Assembly (NCBI GenBank): GCA_964489555.1
Contig: CAZAZF010000008.1
Location: 20,185-84,184 of the forward strand
Source of the DNA: JAAZGD01 sp964489555
Lineage (GTDB): Bacteria; Bacillota; Clostridia; Peptostreptococcales; Anaerovoracaceae
DNA length: 64,000 nt
Direction: 5' to 3'
Made by a program: the position numbers and the translations under genes. Shown here in pieces: positions 17,553 to 26,272 of this stretch. Position 1 is the first letter of the stretch. Each line of letters starts with the position of its first letter. A model generated the notes under the pieces. That model searched no databases. It worked only from the letters and a program-made list of their open reading frames with translations, and had not been told where the DNA came from.

Positions 17553-19028
17553 ATGATTCAGTATCAAAGTACGCGCGGAAGCCATATTCGAAAAACAGCT
17601 GCCCAGGCGGTGATTGCCGGCATTGCAGAAGACAAAGGTCTTTATGTGCCGGAAAGAATTCCCCCCTTGCCTTTTACATGGGAGAAAGGTATGGGCTTGA
17701 GTTATCAGCAGGTGGCAGAGAAAATTATCGGGGCTTTTTTTGAAGATTATAGTCAAGAAGAAATTCAGGAATGTGTCAATGGAGCCTACGATGAAAAATT
17801 TGAATCCGCGGAGGTGGTACCGGTGGTAAACGCGGGAAAGGGGTATTTCCTCGAGTTATATCACGGGAAAACTGCGGCCTTTAAAGATATGGCCTTATCT
17901 ATACTGCCTTACCTCTTAACCACCGCTCTGGAGAAAGAAGGAGAAACCAGCAAGATTTGTATTCTTACTGCCACTTCCGGAGATACGGGGAAAGCCGCAT
18001 TGGAAGGTTTTGCAGATGTTTTGGGCACCGAAATTGTGGTGTTTTATCCCAATCAGGGCGTTAGTACGGTACAGGAACGACAAATGATTACCCAAGAAGG
18101 AGAAAATACTCATGTGTTTTCTGTCCGGGGGAATTTCGATCATGCCCAGACTGGGGTGAAAGAAATTTTCAACGACCTTAATTTGCGCAAAGAATTGGAA
18201 CAGAAGAATGTGAAACTGAGTTCGGCCAATTCCATTAATGTCGGGCGGTTGGTGCCCCAGGTGGCCTATTATGTCTATGGCTATTTGAAATTGCTTCAAA
18301 GGGGAGTACTTCAACCTGGAGAAGCAGTAAATGTGGTGGTTCCTACGGGAAACTTCGGGAATATTCTAGCGGCTTACTACAGCCATCAAATGGGAGTTCC
18401 GGTGAATCGATTTATTTGTGCTTCCAATAAAAATCGAGTGTTGACGGATTTCATCCAAACAGGGGAGTACGATGTGCGGAGGGATTTCTATTTAACCAAT
18501 TCGCCTTCCATGGACATCCTTATTTCCAGCAATTTAGAGCGGTTGTTGTTCCATTTAGCCAAAGGGGATGGACAAGAGGTTCAATGTATGATGAATGAGT
18601 TGGAAAGGGAGAAGCACTACCGGGTGAATGAGACCATTCGAGAGGGATTGTCCGCTTTTTACGGGGGCTCTTGCACGGTGGAGGAAACCAATGAGACCAT
18701 CGGCCGGGTGTATAGACAGGAGGGATACCTGATGGATACCCATACGGCGGTGGCGTACAAAGTGTATGAAGAATATGTGAAAGAAACCGGGGATGTTACC
18801 CCCACCCTCATTGCATCTACCGCATCTGCGTATAAGTTTGCGGATAGCGTAGCGGAATCCTTGGGGTTGCCGAAGGAAGAGGACGAGTTTGCCTGCATTG
18901 AAGCCGTTAACAAAACCACGGGAGTGCCAATCCCCAAGGGCTTGCAAGGGCTTAAAGAAAAACCGGTTCGCCACAATACGGTGATTTCCGTTCAGGAGAT
19001 GAAAGAGGCAGTGCGATCTTCCTTATAG
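17553..19028 (+). CDS. thrC: Threonine synthase
   Basis: PLP enzyme that turns O-phosphohomoserine into threonine. It is 491 residues long, the long form found in many bacteria. It has an N-terminal YQSTRGSHIRKTAAQAV, the PLP lysine in FKDMALSILPYLL near residue 110, and ATSGDTGKAALEGF near 145. The ATG 17553 has AGGAG at 17541-17545 at ideal spacing; an in-frame ATG at 17505 has no ribosome site. No other threonine genes (thrA, thrB) are adjacent. It is followed after 59 bases by nnrE. Confidence 0.94.
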   Translation: MIQYQSTRGSHIRKTAAQAVIAGIAEDKGLYVPERIPPLPFTWEKGMGLSYQQVAEKIIGAFFEDYSQEEIQECVNGAYDEKFESAEVVPVVNAGKGYFLELYHGKTAAFKDMALSILPYLLTTALEKEGETSKICILTATSGDTGKAALEGFADVLGTEIVVFYPNQGVSTVQERQMITQEGENTHVFSVRGNFDHAQTGVKEIFNDLNLRKELEQKNVKLSSANSINVGRLVPQVAYYVYGYLKLLQRGVLQPGEAVNVVVPTGNFGNILAAYYSHQMGVPVNRFICASNKNRVLTDFIQTGEYDVRRDFYLTNSPSMDILISSNLERLLFHLAKGDGQEVQCMMNELEREKHYRVNETIREGLSAFYGGSCTVEETNETIGRVYRQEGYLMDTHTAVAYKVYEEYVKETGDVTPTLIASTASAYKFADSVAESLGLPKEEDEFACIEAVNKTTGVPIPKGLQGLKEKPVRHNTVISVQEMKEAVRSSL

Positions 19029-19087
19029 GGCCCTGTGGAGCCATACTCCCAATGGTTGATTACGAAGCGAAAAAGGGGGACTGGAAA

Positions 19088-19759
19088 GTGATAAAAGAAA
19101 ACGAACCCATAACCTGCGAAGAAATGAAGGCCATGGACCATTATGCCATCCACCAGATTGGAATCCCAAGTATGGTGTTGATGGAACGCGCCTCCCTTCA
19201 AGTGCTGAAGCATTTGGAGACGGAACGGTTTCAACGATATGGAGTGATCTGCGGCCGGGGGAACAATGGAGGCGACGGGGTAGCGGTGGCCCGTCATCTC
19301 TTATTGATGGGCAAAGAGATTTCGCTGGTGCTTCTGGGAGAAGAAGAAAAGGGAACCGGGGACTTTAACCGTAATGTAGAGATTTATAAAAACCTGATGG
19401 GCCCTGTGGAAATCATAGCCGCCCGGGAGAATTTGAATTTGTTGGAAAGGGTGTTGACGGAAAGTCAGGTGTTGGTGGACGGAATCTTCGGAATTGGATT
19501 AACCCGGCCGGTAGAAGGGCTCTATAGAGAGGCTATTGAAAGGATTAATGACTTTTCCGGTTTGGTGGTGGCGATTGATATTCCATCCGGGTTGGATGGA
19601 AATACAGGAGAAGCTTTGGGTATTGCAGTGAAGGCGGGAAAAACCGTTACCTTTCAAAGAATAAAAAAAGGGATTTCTTCAAAAAATCAGTATACCGGCA
19701 GGGTTTATGCGGAAGATATTGGAATTCCGGATTTTGCGGGAAAAACCCTTGCAAAGTAA
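19088..19759 (+). CDS. nnrE: NAD(P)H-hydrate epimerase, stand-alone
   Basis: Repairs the damaged cofactor (R)-NAD(P)HX by epimerisation so that the dehydratase can act on the S form. The 223-residue protein is a YjeF N-terminal domain only: ITCEEMKAMDHYAI at the start, GRGNNGGDGVAVARHL near residue 55, and AIDIPSGLDGNTGE near 155. In many bacteria this domain is fused to the dehydratase NnrD; here that part is absent, so NnrD must be elsewhere. The GTG at 19088 is favoured because GGGGGA precedes it; an upstream ATG at 19052 lacks a ribosome site. Confidence 0.88.
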   Translation: MIKENEPITCEEMKAMDHYAIHQIGIPSMVLMERASLQVLKHLETERFQRYGVICGRGNNGGDGVAVARHLLLMGKEISLVLLGEEEKGTGDFNRNVEIYKNLMGPVEIIAARENLNLLERVLTESQVLVDGIFGIGLTRPVEGLYREAIERINDFSGLVVAIDIPSGLDGNTGEALGIAVKAGKTVTFQRIKKGISSKNQYTGRVYAEDIGIPDFAGKTLAK

Positions 19760-19777
19760 GGTGCTTTGTGTTAAATT
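19749..19777 (+). promoter_or_regulatory. Sigma-70 promoter of tRNA-Ser
   Basis: TTGCAA at 19749-19754 and TAAATT at 19772-19777 with a 17-bp spacer. The predicted start is a few bases before the tRNA. Confidence 0.6.
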
Positions 19778-19789
19778 ATTAGGTGCTGT

Positions 19790-19877
19790 GGAGGATTGAC
19801 CGAGTGGCTAAGGAGCCTGATTGGAAATCAGGTAAGGTGTAACAGCCCCGTGGGTTCGAGTCCCATGTCCTCCGCCA
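19790..19877 (+). tRNA. tRNA-Ser (anticodon GGA)
   Basis: An 88-base tRNA with a long variable arm, as expected for serine. The anticodon stem CCTGA/TCAGG holds loop TTGGAAA, the T arm contains GTTCGAGTC, and discriminator G and CCA are encoded. Confidence 0.95.
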
Positions 19878-19880
19878 AAG

Positions 19881-19920
19881 CAACACCACCTAACGACGAA
19901 ACCGTTGCTAGGTGGTGTTG
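19881..19920 (+). terminator. Hairpin after tRNA-Ser, probable terminator
   Basis: CAACACCACCTA pairs perfectly with TAGGTGGTGTTG over 12 bp around an inner CGACGAAACCG stem-loop. Only a weak T-rich tail (TATTCTT) follows, so termination may be partial, and read-through into the next gene is possible. Confidence 0.6.
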
Positions 19921-19971
19921 TATTCTTCGGGAGAAAAATTAGTGTGTGGAAATAGTGAGGAGTATGAACTT

Positions 19972-21249
19972 ATGAAAGAAGATGCCATACTACAAATGTT
20001 AAAGAAAGAAATGGTGCCGGCATTGGGTTGTACGGATCCTGTAGGGATTGCTTACGCCGCTGCCCATGCCAAAAAGTATGCCAGAGGGGAAATTCAGTCT
20101 ATTTTTCTGGAGCTGTCTCCTAATATCATCAAAAACGCCTCGGCTGTTTGTATCCCCAATACCCAGGGACGATGCGGTATTCCATTGGCCGCCGCACTAG
20201 GAGCCATTGGCGGCACCGAAGAGAAGAAGCTGGAAGTTTTTTCAGGGATTACAGAAGAACATGTGGAAAGGGCTTTAGAATTGCTTGTCCGTGGTGGGGT
20301 GACGGTCAAGGTTTCGGAAGAAGGCGAAAAACTCTTTATCCACCTGATTTTGGTGACGGAGCAAGATCGGGTAGAAGTGGTGATTCAAGACAGCTATACC
20401 AATGTGCTGGGGTTGTCTGTAAATCAGCCATTGCAGCGATCGCCCGCCAACCACGAACCGAAAGGAGCGGGGGAAGGGGCCCACTCTTTTTTGTCCTTGT
20501 CTCGCATTGTATCCTTTGCAGAAAAGGTTTCCCTGGAAAAACTTGATGTAATACATCAAGCCATCGATTGGAATATGGCCATCGCCGAGGAAGGACTTAA
20601 AAACGAGTATGGGATTTCTGTAGGAAGAAACATTCAAAAGTTTATGGAAAAAGGTGTTTTGGCAGAGGATATGGCCAATTGGGCCATGATGTGGGTGGCT
20701 GCGGCTACGGATGCAAGAATGGCGGGAGTAAATCTTCCGGTTATGAGCAATACAGGTAGCGGAAATCAAGGGCTGGCCTCTACCGTTCCTGTGATTAGTG
20801 TGGCAGAAAAAACAGGAGTTTCTCGAGAAAAAATGGTCCGTGCTGTGACCATCAGCAGTCTGGTAACCATCTATATCAAGAACCGATTGGGGGAACTATC
20901 CGCCGTCTGCGGTGCCATCATCGCTGCGGCAGGGACGGCATGCGGTGTGGTGTATCTTTTGGAAGGAACAGAACAAGATATGCTGGCGGCTCTGAAAAGC
21001 GTATTGGGAGATGTGGCTGGAATGGTGTGTGATGGTGCAAAGGCGGGTTGTTCTATGAAAGTGACCACATGTACCCAAGCTGCTGTACTATCTGCTGTGT
21101 TGGCCACGGCAGGGAAGGGTATTCAAGGCACCGATGGGATCGTAGATCATGAGGAAGAAAAAACCATCGACAATTTTATTCGGATGGCTACAGAGGGAAT
21201 GGGAAATATGGACCGGGTGCTTCTGGATATTATTACAAAAAAATGTTGA
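19972..21249 (+). CDS. L-cysteine desulfidase / serine dehydratase alpha-family protein (CyuA-like)
   Basis: Protein of 425 residues of the UPF0597/CyuA family, cytosolic [4Fe-4S] enzymes that degrade L-cysteine to pyruvate, ammonia and sulfide, or related amino acids. The cluster cysteines are visible in ALGCTDPVGIAYAAAHA near residue 20 and in VCDGAKAGCSMKVTTCTQA near 350. The glycine-rich NTGSGNQGLASTVPV near 260 is also typical. The start is ATG 19972, after GTGAGGA. Its last codons overlap the azlC-azlD remnant, so this may once have been an operon with an amino-acid exporter. The substrate is not proven by sequence. Confidence 0.85.
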   Translation: MKEDAILQMLKKEMVPALGCTDPVGIAYAAAHAKKYARGEIQSIFLELSPNIIKNASAVCIPNTQGRCGIPLAAALGAIGGTEEKKLEVFSGITEEHVERALELLVRGGVTVKVSEEGEKLFIHLILVTEQDRVEVVIQDSYTNVLGLSVNQPLQRSPANHEPKGAGEGAHSFLSLSRIVSFAEKVSLEKLDVIHQAIDWNMAIAEEGLKNEYGISVGRNIQKFMEKGVLAEDMANWAMMWVAAATDARMAGVNLPVMSNTGSGNQGLASTVPVISVAEKTGVSREKMVRAVTISSLVTIYIKNRLGELSAVCGAIIAAAGTACGVVYLLEGTEQDMLAALKSVLGDVAGMVCDGAKAGCSMKVTTCTQAAVLSAVLATAGKGIQGTDGIVDHEEEKTIDNFIRMATEGMGNMDRVLLDIITKKC

Positions 21250-21587
21250 ATAATCATAAGAATGCGTTGAAGGCTGCATTTCCACATACCATCCCGGTGA
21301 TGGCCGGGTTTCTCTTTTTGGGGATGGCCTATGGGATATTAATGGGAAACAAGGGCTATGGGGTTGGTTGGGCTGTGCTCTTTAGTTTGGTGGCCTATGC
21401 CGGTTCAGCCCAATATGTGGCAATCACTTTTCTCACCACACCTTTTGCGTATCCCTATGGAATCTCGGAGGCTCTGGCCATTTTTTTCATTGTTGTACTT
21501 CATTATTGGAAGGAGAATTCCTTAATCAGTATTGGCGGCGGAACCCTATTATATATGTTTTTGGTTCAGATGGTATTTGTTTTGTGA
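21243..21587 (+). pseudogene. azlC-azlD in-frame fusion remnant
   Basis: 114 codons. Residues 1 to about 60 match the start of AzlC (FPHTIPVMAGFLFLGMAYGI and AYAGSAQYVAI). From about residue 68 the sequence matches the C-terminus of AzlD (EALAIFFIVVLHYWKENSL then SIGGGTLLYMFLVQMVF). Intact AzlC is about 230 residues and AzlD about 105, so an internal deletion has joined the two ends. The exporter for branched-chain amino acids they normally form cannot be functional. The 3' end is the left copy of the 63-bp repeat bounding the downstream island. Confidence 0.8.
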
Positions 21588-21593
21588 TAGAAT
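21531..21593 (+). repeat. Left 63-bp direct repeat (island boundary)
   Basis: Identical over 63 of 63 bases to 30960-31022. It encodes the last 18 codons and stop of azlD plus six bases. A possible promoter (TTCAGA, 17 bp, TAGAAT) lies inside it, so both copies may direct transcription into what follows: gntR here, the flavin-fold gene at 31050 on the right. Confidence 0.97.
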
Positions 21594-21635
21594 GGTGTGA
21601 GTTAAGCTATTTTATGCGTGGAGAGGGTAGATAAA

Positions 21636-22346
21636 ATGTTCGTGCCAATTAAGAATAAAAAAGTATATGAATATGTAATAGAGCAGATCAAAGACATGAT
21701 TATGGATGGTGAACTGCACATCGGTGACCGGTTGCCTTCGGAGCGGGATTTGTCAGAAAAACTAGGCGTCTGCCGTGCTTCTGTAAGAGAAGCCCTTCGT
21801 TCTATGGAAATCATCGGTCTTATTGAAATACGCCAGGGAGAGGGAAGTTACATTACTGGAGATATGGAAACCAGATTGTTTGAACCCCTTTCAATGATGT
21901 TTGCGTTGAGAAAGAGTGATCCTATGGACATTCTCCAATTAAGAATGATTATTGAAGTGGGGGCGGCTTCAATGGCCGCACAAAAAATTACTGAGGAGCA
22001 AGCCAAGGAGCTCTCAGACTGTTTAAAGAACCTAATCAATGCGGTTACCGAAGAGGAGAGTGTATTTTTTGATACCCAATTGCACTACAAAATTGCTGAA
22101 ATCTCAGGGAATTATCTGATTATAGCTTTGTTAAACACGGTAGCTTCTCTCATTTCCAGATTTATAAAAAATGCACGTGGCATGATTCTTGTTGCGGAAG
22201 GTAGCAAGCAAATCTTAATAAACCAACATAAAGAAATATGTGATGCGATTCTTGCCCGGGATCCAGAGAAGGCGGAGGCGGCAATGAAAGCCCATATGGA
22301 AACGATCAACCAGGCTATGCCTCATAGTGTGGAAATCAATGGATGA
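21636..22346 (+). CDS. GntR/FadR-family (LldR/PdhR-like) regulator
   Basis: Protein of 236 residues. Residues 1-70 form the winged helix of the GntR family (GDRLPSERDLSEKLGVCRAS), and residues 85-225 the FCD ligand domain with the metal-site residues Asp/His in FDTQLHYKIAE, NQHKEI and MKAHM. Members of this group sense lactate, pyruvate, glycolate or other hydroxy acids and bind TGGT-N3-ACCA. Exactly such a palindrome lies at 22535-22545, in front of the CoA-transferase, so it probably controls the neighbouring operon and is released by its substrate. The ATG 21636 follows GGAGAGG. Confidence 0.9.
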   Translation: MFVPIKNKKVYEYVIEQIKDMIMDGELHIGDRLPSERDLSEKLGVCRASVREALRSMEIIGLIEIRQGEGSYITGDMETRLFEPLSMMFALRKSDPMDILQLRMIIEVGAASMAAQKITEEQAKELSDCLKNLINAVTEEESVFFDTQLHYKIAEISGNYLIIALLNTVASLISRFIKNARGMILVAEGSKQILINQHKEICDAILARDPEKAEAAMKAHMETINQAMPHSVEING

Positions 22347-22413
22347 GTTGAAAAACACAAAAGTTGGAAACTTAAAACAAACTGCTCGATAGCAAAGTTT
22401 AGGATTATAGAAA

Positions 22414-22451
22414 AAGTTGTAGAAACCAGGGTGGTTGCTACAGCTTTTTTT
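22414..22451 (+). terminator. Terminator after the gntR gene
   Basis: AAGTTGTAG at 22414-22422 pairs with CTACAGCTT at 22438-22446 (one G-T pair), with an inner AACC/GGTT stem and a run of seven T. It separates gntR from the catabolic operon. Confidence 0.8.
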
Positions 22452-22494
22452 AATTAAATTTTAAAATGAGTTAAACAAAAATATAAAACAATGC

Positions 22495-22545
22495 TTGCAT
22501 AATTGTGGAAGGTAGTATATTATTCATATACAACTGGTCATACCA
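22495..22545 (+). promoter_or_regulatory. Promoter and FadR-type operator of the CoA-transferase/lct operon
   Basis: TTGCAT at 22495-22500, a 17-bp spacer and TATTAT at 22518-22523 form a sigma-70 promoter. The palindrome TGGTCATACCA at 22535-22545 lies at about +5 to +15, where a bound repressor would block transcription. TGGT-N3-ACCA is the consensus for PdhR/LldR-type proteins, and the only such regulator here is encoded immediately upstream. Confidence 0.75.
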
Positions 22546-22608
22546 CCAGACCAAACAGAGTGGATTGATAAAACGAACTACCCCAAAAACCATCTGGAGG
22601 ATGAAAGC

Positions 22609-24165
22609 ATGAATAAAGTTCAAGTAATTTCAGCGCAAGAAGCAGCGCTCTTGGTTCAAAATGAAGACACATTGGTTACTTCTGGCTTTGTAGGAAACTG
22701 CATTCCTGAGGCCTTGAACAAGGCCTTGGAGGCTCGTTTTGTTGAAACGGGACAGCCAAGAAACCTGACATATTTCTATCCGGCATCACAGGGTGATCGG
22801 AGTGGCACAACAGGAGGTGACCATTATGCACACGAAGGTTTGGTTAAACGGGTCATTGTTGGACACTATGCGACAGCACCAAAGCTTGGGGAATTATGTC
22901 TGGCGAATAAGTGTGAGGCCTACAATTTGCCACAAGGTGTATTGACATATTTGCTCAGGGACATGGCTGGAAATCGGCCAGGAACAATAACGCATGTGGG
23001 TTTGGACACTTTTGTGGATCCGAGAAATGAGGGTGGAAAGGTCAACAGCAGAACCACAGAGGATTTGGTTTCGTTGATAGAAATCGATGGAAAAGAAAGA
23101 TTGTTTTATAAAACTTTTCCGGTAAATGTAGCATTTTTGAGAGGAACCTATGCGGATGAAATGGGAAATGTGACATTGGAAAAAGAGCCGACAACCACTG
23201 AAGTGACATCCATTGCCCAGGCAGTGCATAATCACAAAGGAACCGTCATTGTTCAAGTGGAAAAGGTGGTTCAAGCAGGAACACTGGATCCCCGGCTTGT
23301 GAAAATACCCGGTATCTATGTGGATGCAGTGGTGGTGGCGTCACCTGAAGATCACGAACAAAGCATCGGACAACCGTTTAACCCTGCTATGTGTGGAATC
23401 GTCAAAGAGCCTGTCGGTGAGGTCGAAAAGATGTTACCGTTATCCGCCAAGAAAATCATTGCAAGACGTGCGGCCATGGAATTGCGGCAAAACACGGTGG
23501 TGAATTTAGGTGTCGGTGCCCCGGAATACATTGCACAGGTTGCCAGAGAGGAGAACATCGGCAGTTATATGGCACTTACTGTTGAATCTGGCGTGGTCGG
23601 AGGTATTCCTCAGGCGGGTCCTCGTTTTGGATCCAGCCTGAATCCAGATGCCATCATAGATCAACCTTACCAGTTTGATTTTTATGATGGGGGGGGATTG
23701 GATATGGCATTTCTTGGGTTGGCGGAATGCGATAAGGCTGGAAATATAAATGTTAGCAAGTTCGGCCCAAAACTGCCGGGTTGCGGGGGGTTTATTAATA
23801 TTACGCAAAATGCGAAATCTGTATTTTTTTGCGGAACATTTACAGCAGGAAAACTGCAGACGCGAATTGTGGATGGCATGCTAAAAATTGTGGAAGAGGG
23901 GACGAAGCAAAAATTTATTGAGCAGGTGGAACAGGTGACCTTCAGTGGGAAATACGCCGTCCGCACTGGCCAAAGAGTTCTATACATTACAGAACGTTGT
24001 GTATTTGAGTTAACGCCGGAGGGTTTATGCCTTTTGGAAATAGCCCCGGGAATGGACCTGAAAAGGGACATACTTGAGCAAATGGAATTTCAACCACAAA
24101 TACTTGATCAAATCTCATTGATGGATAGCCGGCTGTTTCGGGAAGAAAAAATGGGGCTGGCATAG
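22609..24165 (+). CDS. Propionate-type CoA-transferase
   Basis: Protein of 518 residues in which the alpha- and beta-type halves of family I CoA-transferases are fused (residues about 1-270 and 290-510). The catalytic glutamate lies in ALTVESGVVGGIPQAG near residue 325, followed by NPDAIIDQPYQFDFYDGGG. Relatives such as Pct move CoA between acetyl- or propionyl-CoA and lactate, acrylate, propionate and other short acids. Its position in front of a 2-hydroxyacyl-CoA dehydratase suggests that it activates a 2-hydroxy acid such as (R)-lactate. The start follows CTGGAGG. It is the first gene of the operon behind the GntR operator. Confidence 0.9.
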   Translation: MNKVQVISAQEAALLVQNEDTLVTSGFVGNCIPEALNKALEARFVETGQPRNLTYFYPASQGDRSGTTGGDHYAHEGLVKRVIVGHYATAPKLGELCLANKCEAYNLPQGVLTYLLRDMAGNRPGTITHVGLDTFVDPRNEGGKVNSRTTEDLVSLIEIDGKERLFYKTFPVNVAFLRGTYADEMGNVTLEKEPTTTEVTSIAQAVHNHKGTVIVQVEKVVQAGTLDPRLVKIPGIYVDAVVVASPEDHEQSIGQPFNPAMCGIVKEPVGEVEKMLPLSAKKIIARRAAMELRQNTVVNLGVGAPEYIAQVAREENIGSYMALTVESGVVGGIPQAGPRFGSSLNPDAIIDQPYQFDFYDGGGLDMAFLGLAECDKAGNINVSKFGPKLPGCGGFINITQNAKSVFFCGTFTAGKLQTRIVDGMLKIVEEGTKQKFIEQVEQVTFSGKYAVRTGQRVLYITERCVFELTPEGLCLLEIAPGMDLKRDILEQMEFQPQILDQISLMDSRLFREEKMGLA

Positions 24166-24192
24166 TACTGTGTTTTCTGAAAGGAGCTCATC

Positions 24193-25005
24193 ATGTATAC
24201 AATGGGCATAGACATTGGATCCACCTCATCAAAGGCTGTCATCTTACAGGATGGGGCACAGCTAGTGGCAACTGAGGTTGTGCAAATTGGAACCGGTTCT
24301 TCTGGTCCGGCAAGGGTGCTGGATACGATACTTAAAAAAACAGGGTTAGATATCGGGGACATGGCTAGAATTATTGCAACAGGGTATGGGCGTTTCACGT
24401 TTGAACCGGCTCACCACCAATATACTGAGATTCGTTGCCAGGCAAAAGGTAACAACTTCTTTTGCCGGTCGGCGAGATTGATCATTGACATTGGCGGCCA
24501 GGATGTCAAAGCTATCCGTCTTGATGAGAAGGGAAATGTAAAACAGTTTTTCATGAATGATAAATGTGCCGCTGGAACAGGACGTTTTTTGGAAGTTATG
24601 TCAAGGGTCATGGAGGTGGAAATTGATCAGATGGATTATTATGATGAACGCGCAACGGACCCCGCCACAGTGAGTAGCACCTGTGCAGTGTTTGCGGAGT
24701 CCGAAGTGATTTCTCAGTTGGCGGCTGGTTTACTCAAAGAAAACATTATTGCCGGGGTCCACCAATCCATCGCATCCAAAGCCTGTGCCTTGGCTGGTCG
24801 TGGCGTCATAGAAGATGAACTGGTCCTTTGCGGGGGGGTATCTAAAAACCAGGGCGTTGTTCGAGCCATTGAAAAGGAACTGAATCGCAAGGTCTTCGTG
24901 GCACCGATGCCACAGATTACAGGCGCATTAGGAGCGGCCATCTTGGCATATGAGGATGTTTTGAAAGAGGTAGCTCTAAAAGACAACGAAAGACAGAAAG
25001 GATAG
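24193..25005 (+). CDS. 2-hydroxyacyl-CoA dehydratase activator (HgdC/LcdC/HadI type)
   Basis: ATPase of 270 residues that delivers one high-energy electron to the dehydratase. It has the ASKHA fold: MGIDIGSTSSKAVILQDG (phosphate 1), IIDIGGQDVKAIRLDE near residue 100 and CGGVSKNQGVV (adenosine site) near 215. Cysteines in KCAAGTGRFLEVM and SSTCAVFAESEV, one per monomer each, would bind the [4Fe-4S] cluster at the dimer interface. The enzyme is oxygen-labile and must be recharged by reduced ferredoxin. It is followed at once by the two dehydratase subunits. Confidence 0.93.
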   Translation: MYTMGIDIGSTSSKAVILQDGAQLVATEVVQIGTGSSGPARVLDTILKKTGLDIGDMARIIATGYGRFTFEPAHHQYTEIRCQAKGNNFFCRSARLIIDIGGQDVKAIRLDEKGNVKQFFMNDKCAAGTGRFLEVMSRVMEVEIDQMDYYDERATDPATVSSTCAVFAESEVISQLAAGLLKENIIAGVHQSIASKACALAGRGVIEDELVLCGGVSKNQGVVRAIEKELNRKVFVAPMPQITGALGAAILAYEDVLKEVALKDNERQKG

Positions 25006-25017
25006 GAGTTGAGCATT

Positions 25018-26256
25018 ATGGAAACGAAAGGTATGAATGGAAAGCAGTTGCTTGCCCATTATCAGGCACAATTAGAAGAGGAGGCAAGACGGGCAAAAAA
25101 ATCGGGTAGGCTAGTGTGCTGGTCGGCATCGGTGGCTCCTTCTGAGTTCTGTGTTGCTATGGATATCGCTATGGTATATCCGGAAACTCATGCGGCCGGA
25201 ATCGGTGCGCGAAAGGGTGCCCCTGATTTGCTGGAAGTGGCCGAAAAAAAAGGATATGCACAGGATGTTTGCTCTTATGCGAGAGTAAACCTTGGATATA
25301 TGGAATTGCTGAAGCAACAAGCCCTTACTGGTGTGCAGGATGAAAAACTGGCCAACTCGCCTGCGGTTGAAATTCCTCTCCCGGATCTGGTTATAACTTG
25401 CAATAATATTTGCAATACGCTGTTGAAATGGTATGAGAATTTGGCAAAAGAGTTGAATGTGCCCTGCATTGTCATAGATGTTCCGTTTAACCACACCATG
25501 CCGATTTCCCAACATTCCAAGGATTATATTGTGGGACAATTTGGCGAAGCAATCGCTCAGCTTGAGGAAATTTGCCAGCGGCCTTTTGACTATGACAAGT
25601 TTTATCAAGTGCAGGAACAAACACAAAGGTCTGTAGCCGAGTGGGCCAGGTTGGCTGGTTTGATGCGGCACAAGCCTTCCCCATTAAATGGCTTTGATCT
25701 CTTTAATTTTATGGCACTGATTGTTTGTGGCCGTAGTACACCATATGCAGAAATCACCTTTAAAACATTTGCGGATGAGTTGGAAGAGAATCTTGAGAAC
25801 GGCATTTATGCATTTGGAGAGAATGAAAAGAAGAGAGTCACATGGGAAGGCATTGCTGTATGGCCCCATTTAGGACATACCTTTAAGACCTTGAAAAATG
25901 CAGGGACTATAATGACCGGGTCTGCATACCCTGGTATGTGGAGGCTGGAATACACACCAGGGGATTTATCTTCCATGGCGGAGGCTTATACCCGCATTTA
26001 TATCAACACCTGTTTGGAATATAAAGTGCTGCAACTCCAGCAAGTTGTCGATTCGGGGAATTGTGATGGCATACTTTATCATCAAAACAGAAGTTGTAAA
26101 TTGATGAGTCTTTTGAATGTGGAGACTGCAGAAGAGTTGCAAAAACGAAATGGCTTGCCATATGTTAGTTTTGATGGTGACCAGACAGACCCAAATAATT
26201 ATGGGGCCGCCCAGTTCGAACTTCGAGTTCAGGCGCTCAACGAAATGATGGAATGA
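25018..26256 (+). CDS. 2-hydroxyacyl-CoA dehydratase, alpha-type subunit
   Basis: Protein of 412 residues of the HgdB/FldB/HadB family, one half of the heterodimer that removes water from (R)-2-hydroxyacyl-CoA through a ketyl radical. Cys residues suited to a [4Fe-4S] cluster are seen in KKGYAQDVCSYARVNLG near residue 85, ITCNNICNTLLKW near 130 and HQNRSCKLMS near 360. ATG 25018 is used because AGGAG lies nine bases before it. The length is close to HadB (about 408 residues) and shorter than HgdA, which favours a lactate- or short-chain-type enzyme over the glutamate-pathway one, though substrate is not proven. Confidence 0.9.
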   Translation: METKGMNGKQLLAHYQAQLEEEARRAKKSGRLVCWSASVAPSEFCVAMDIAMVYPETHAAGIGARKGAPDLLEVAEKKGYAQDVCSYARVNLGYMELLKQQALTGVQDEKLANSPAVEIPLPDLVITCNNICNTLLKWYENLAKELNVPCIVIDVPFNHTMPISQHSKDYIVGQFGEAIAQLEEICQRPFDYDKFYQVQEQTQRSVAEWARLAGLMRHKPSPLNGFDLFNFMALIVCGRSTPYAEITFKTFADELEENLENGIYAFGENEKKRVTWEGIAVWPHLGHTFKTLKNAGTIMTGSAYPGMWRLEYTPGDLSSMAEAYTRIYINTCLEYKVLQLQQVVDSGNCDGILYHQNRSCKLMSLLNVETAEELQKRNGLPYVSFDGDQTDPNNYGAAQFELRVQALNEMME

Positions 26257-26272
26257 CGAAAGGGGGATAATA

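Noticed and set aside
19790..19877. tRNA-Ser as the integration site of the downstream island
   Set aside because: The 63-bp repeats bounding the island do not match the tRNA, and no integrase is present.
25111..25671. A 186-codon minus-strand open frame inside the dehydratase alpha gene
   Set aside because: It is the shadow of a well-supported gene with no homology or start signals of its own.
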